Assembly (NCBI GenBank): GCA_000496215.1
Contig: KI543219.1
Span: 311,233-316,804 of the forward strand
Direction: 5' to 3'
DNA length: 5,572 nt
Source of the DNA: an uncultured archaeon A07HN63
GTDB lineage: Archaea > Halobacteriota > Halobacteria > Halobacteriales > Haloferacaceae
Both the position numbers and the translations under genes were made by a program. Shown piece by piece: positions 5,557 through 5,572 of this stretch. The notes beneath the pieces are model-generated. The model was given only the letters and a program-made list of their open reading frames with translations, searched no databases and was not told the origin of the DNA. Within the stretch, counting starts at the first letter, position 1, and each line of letters opens with the position of its first letter.

Positions 5557-5572
5557 ATGAGCCAACTATTAT
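5557..5572 (+). CDS. Possible start of the next gene (cut by the right edge)
   Basis: An ATG at 5557 opens a frame reading MSQLL before the window ends. A weak A/T-containing stretch (GAGATAG, 5527-5533) lies about 24-30 nt upstream, where a TATA element would be expected. Too little is visible to say more. The rest of 5444-5556 shows no convincing gene, RNA or repeat. Confidence 0.2.

Noticed and set aside
1..5572. A CRISPR array, tRNA, rRNA, insertion sequence or defence cassette.
   Set aside because: No regularly spaced repeats, cloverleaf-like segments, transposase motifs or terminal inverted repeats were seen on either strand.

Overview
The window reads as ordinary core-genome sequence from a halophilic archaeon (class Halobacteria). 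The supporting signs are high GC with strong G/C bias at third codon positions, proteins rich in Asp and Glu and poor in Lys and Cys, archaeal or eukaryote-type genes (ribosomal protein S19e, a PDCD5-like DNA-binding protein), no Shine-Dalgarno sequences, and TATA-like elements about 25-30 nt before several start codons, as expected for leaderless haloarchaeal transcripts. Genus cannot be fixed from sequence reading alone. All genes lie on the + strand.

Layout. Bases 1-687 hold the 3' part of a polytopic membrane protein of the lysylphosphatidylglycerol-synthase/flippase-like (UPF0104) family, cut by the left edge. After a 111-nt gap with a good TTTAAA box comes rps19e (799-1254). Then comes a PDCD5/DUF122 protein gene (1357-1710), followed 1 nt later by a PP-loop ATPase of the COG2117/DUF7411 type (1712-2302). 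These three form a translation-linked block. An 87-nt gap with a perfect 14-bp palindrome and a GC-rich hairpin precedes an EamA/DMT-type transporter (2390-3271). A divergent UspA-domain protein (3377-3775) and histidyl-tRNA synthetase hisS (3859-5157) follow. Last is a small two-helix membrane protein (5236-5443) whose frame appears broken by one extra base. The final ~130 bases hold no convincing complete gene, though a new one may start at 5557.

Functionally the window is mostly translation (S19e, PDCD5, a probable RNA-modifying or nucleotide-activating PP-loop enzyme, HisRS) mixed with membrane transport and stress proteins. I see no mobile element, CRISPR array, tRNA, rRNA or defence locus, and nothing that looks like a previously undescribed multi-gene system. 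The points worth a second look are the apparent frameshift near 5368-5378, the absence of the usual motif 3 arginine in HisRS, the two dyad-symmetric elements upstream of the EamA gene, and the degenerate nucleotide-binding loop in the Usp protein.
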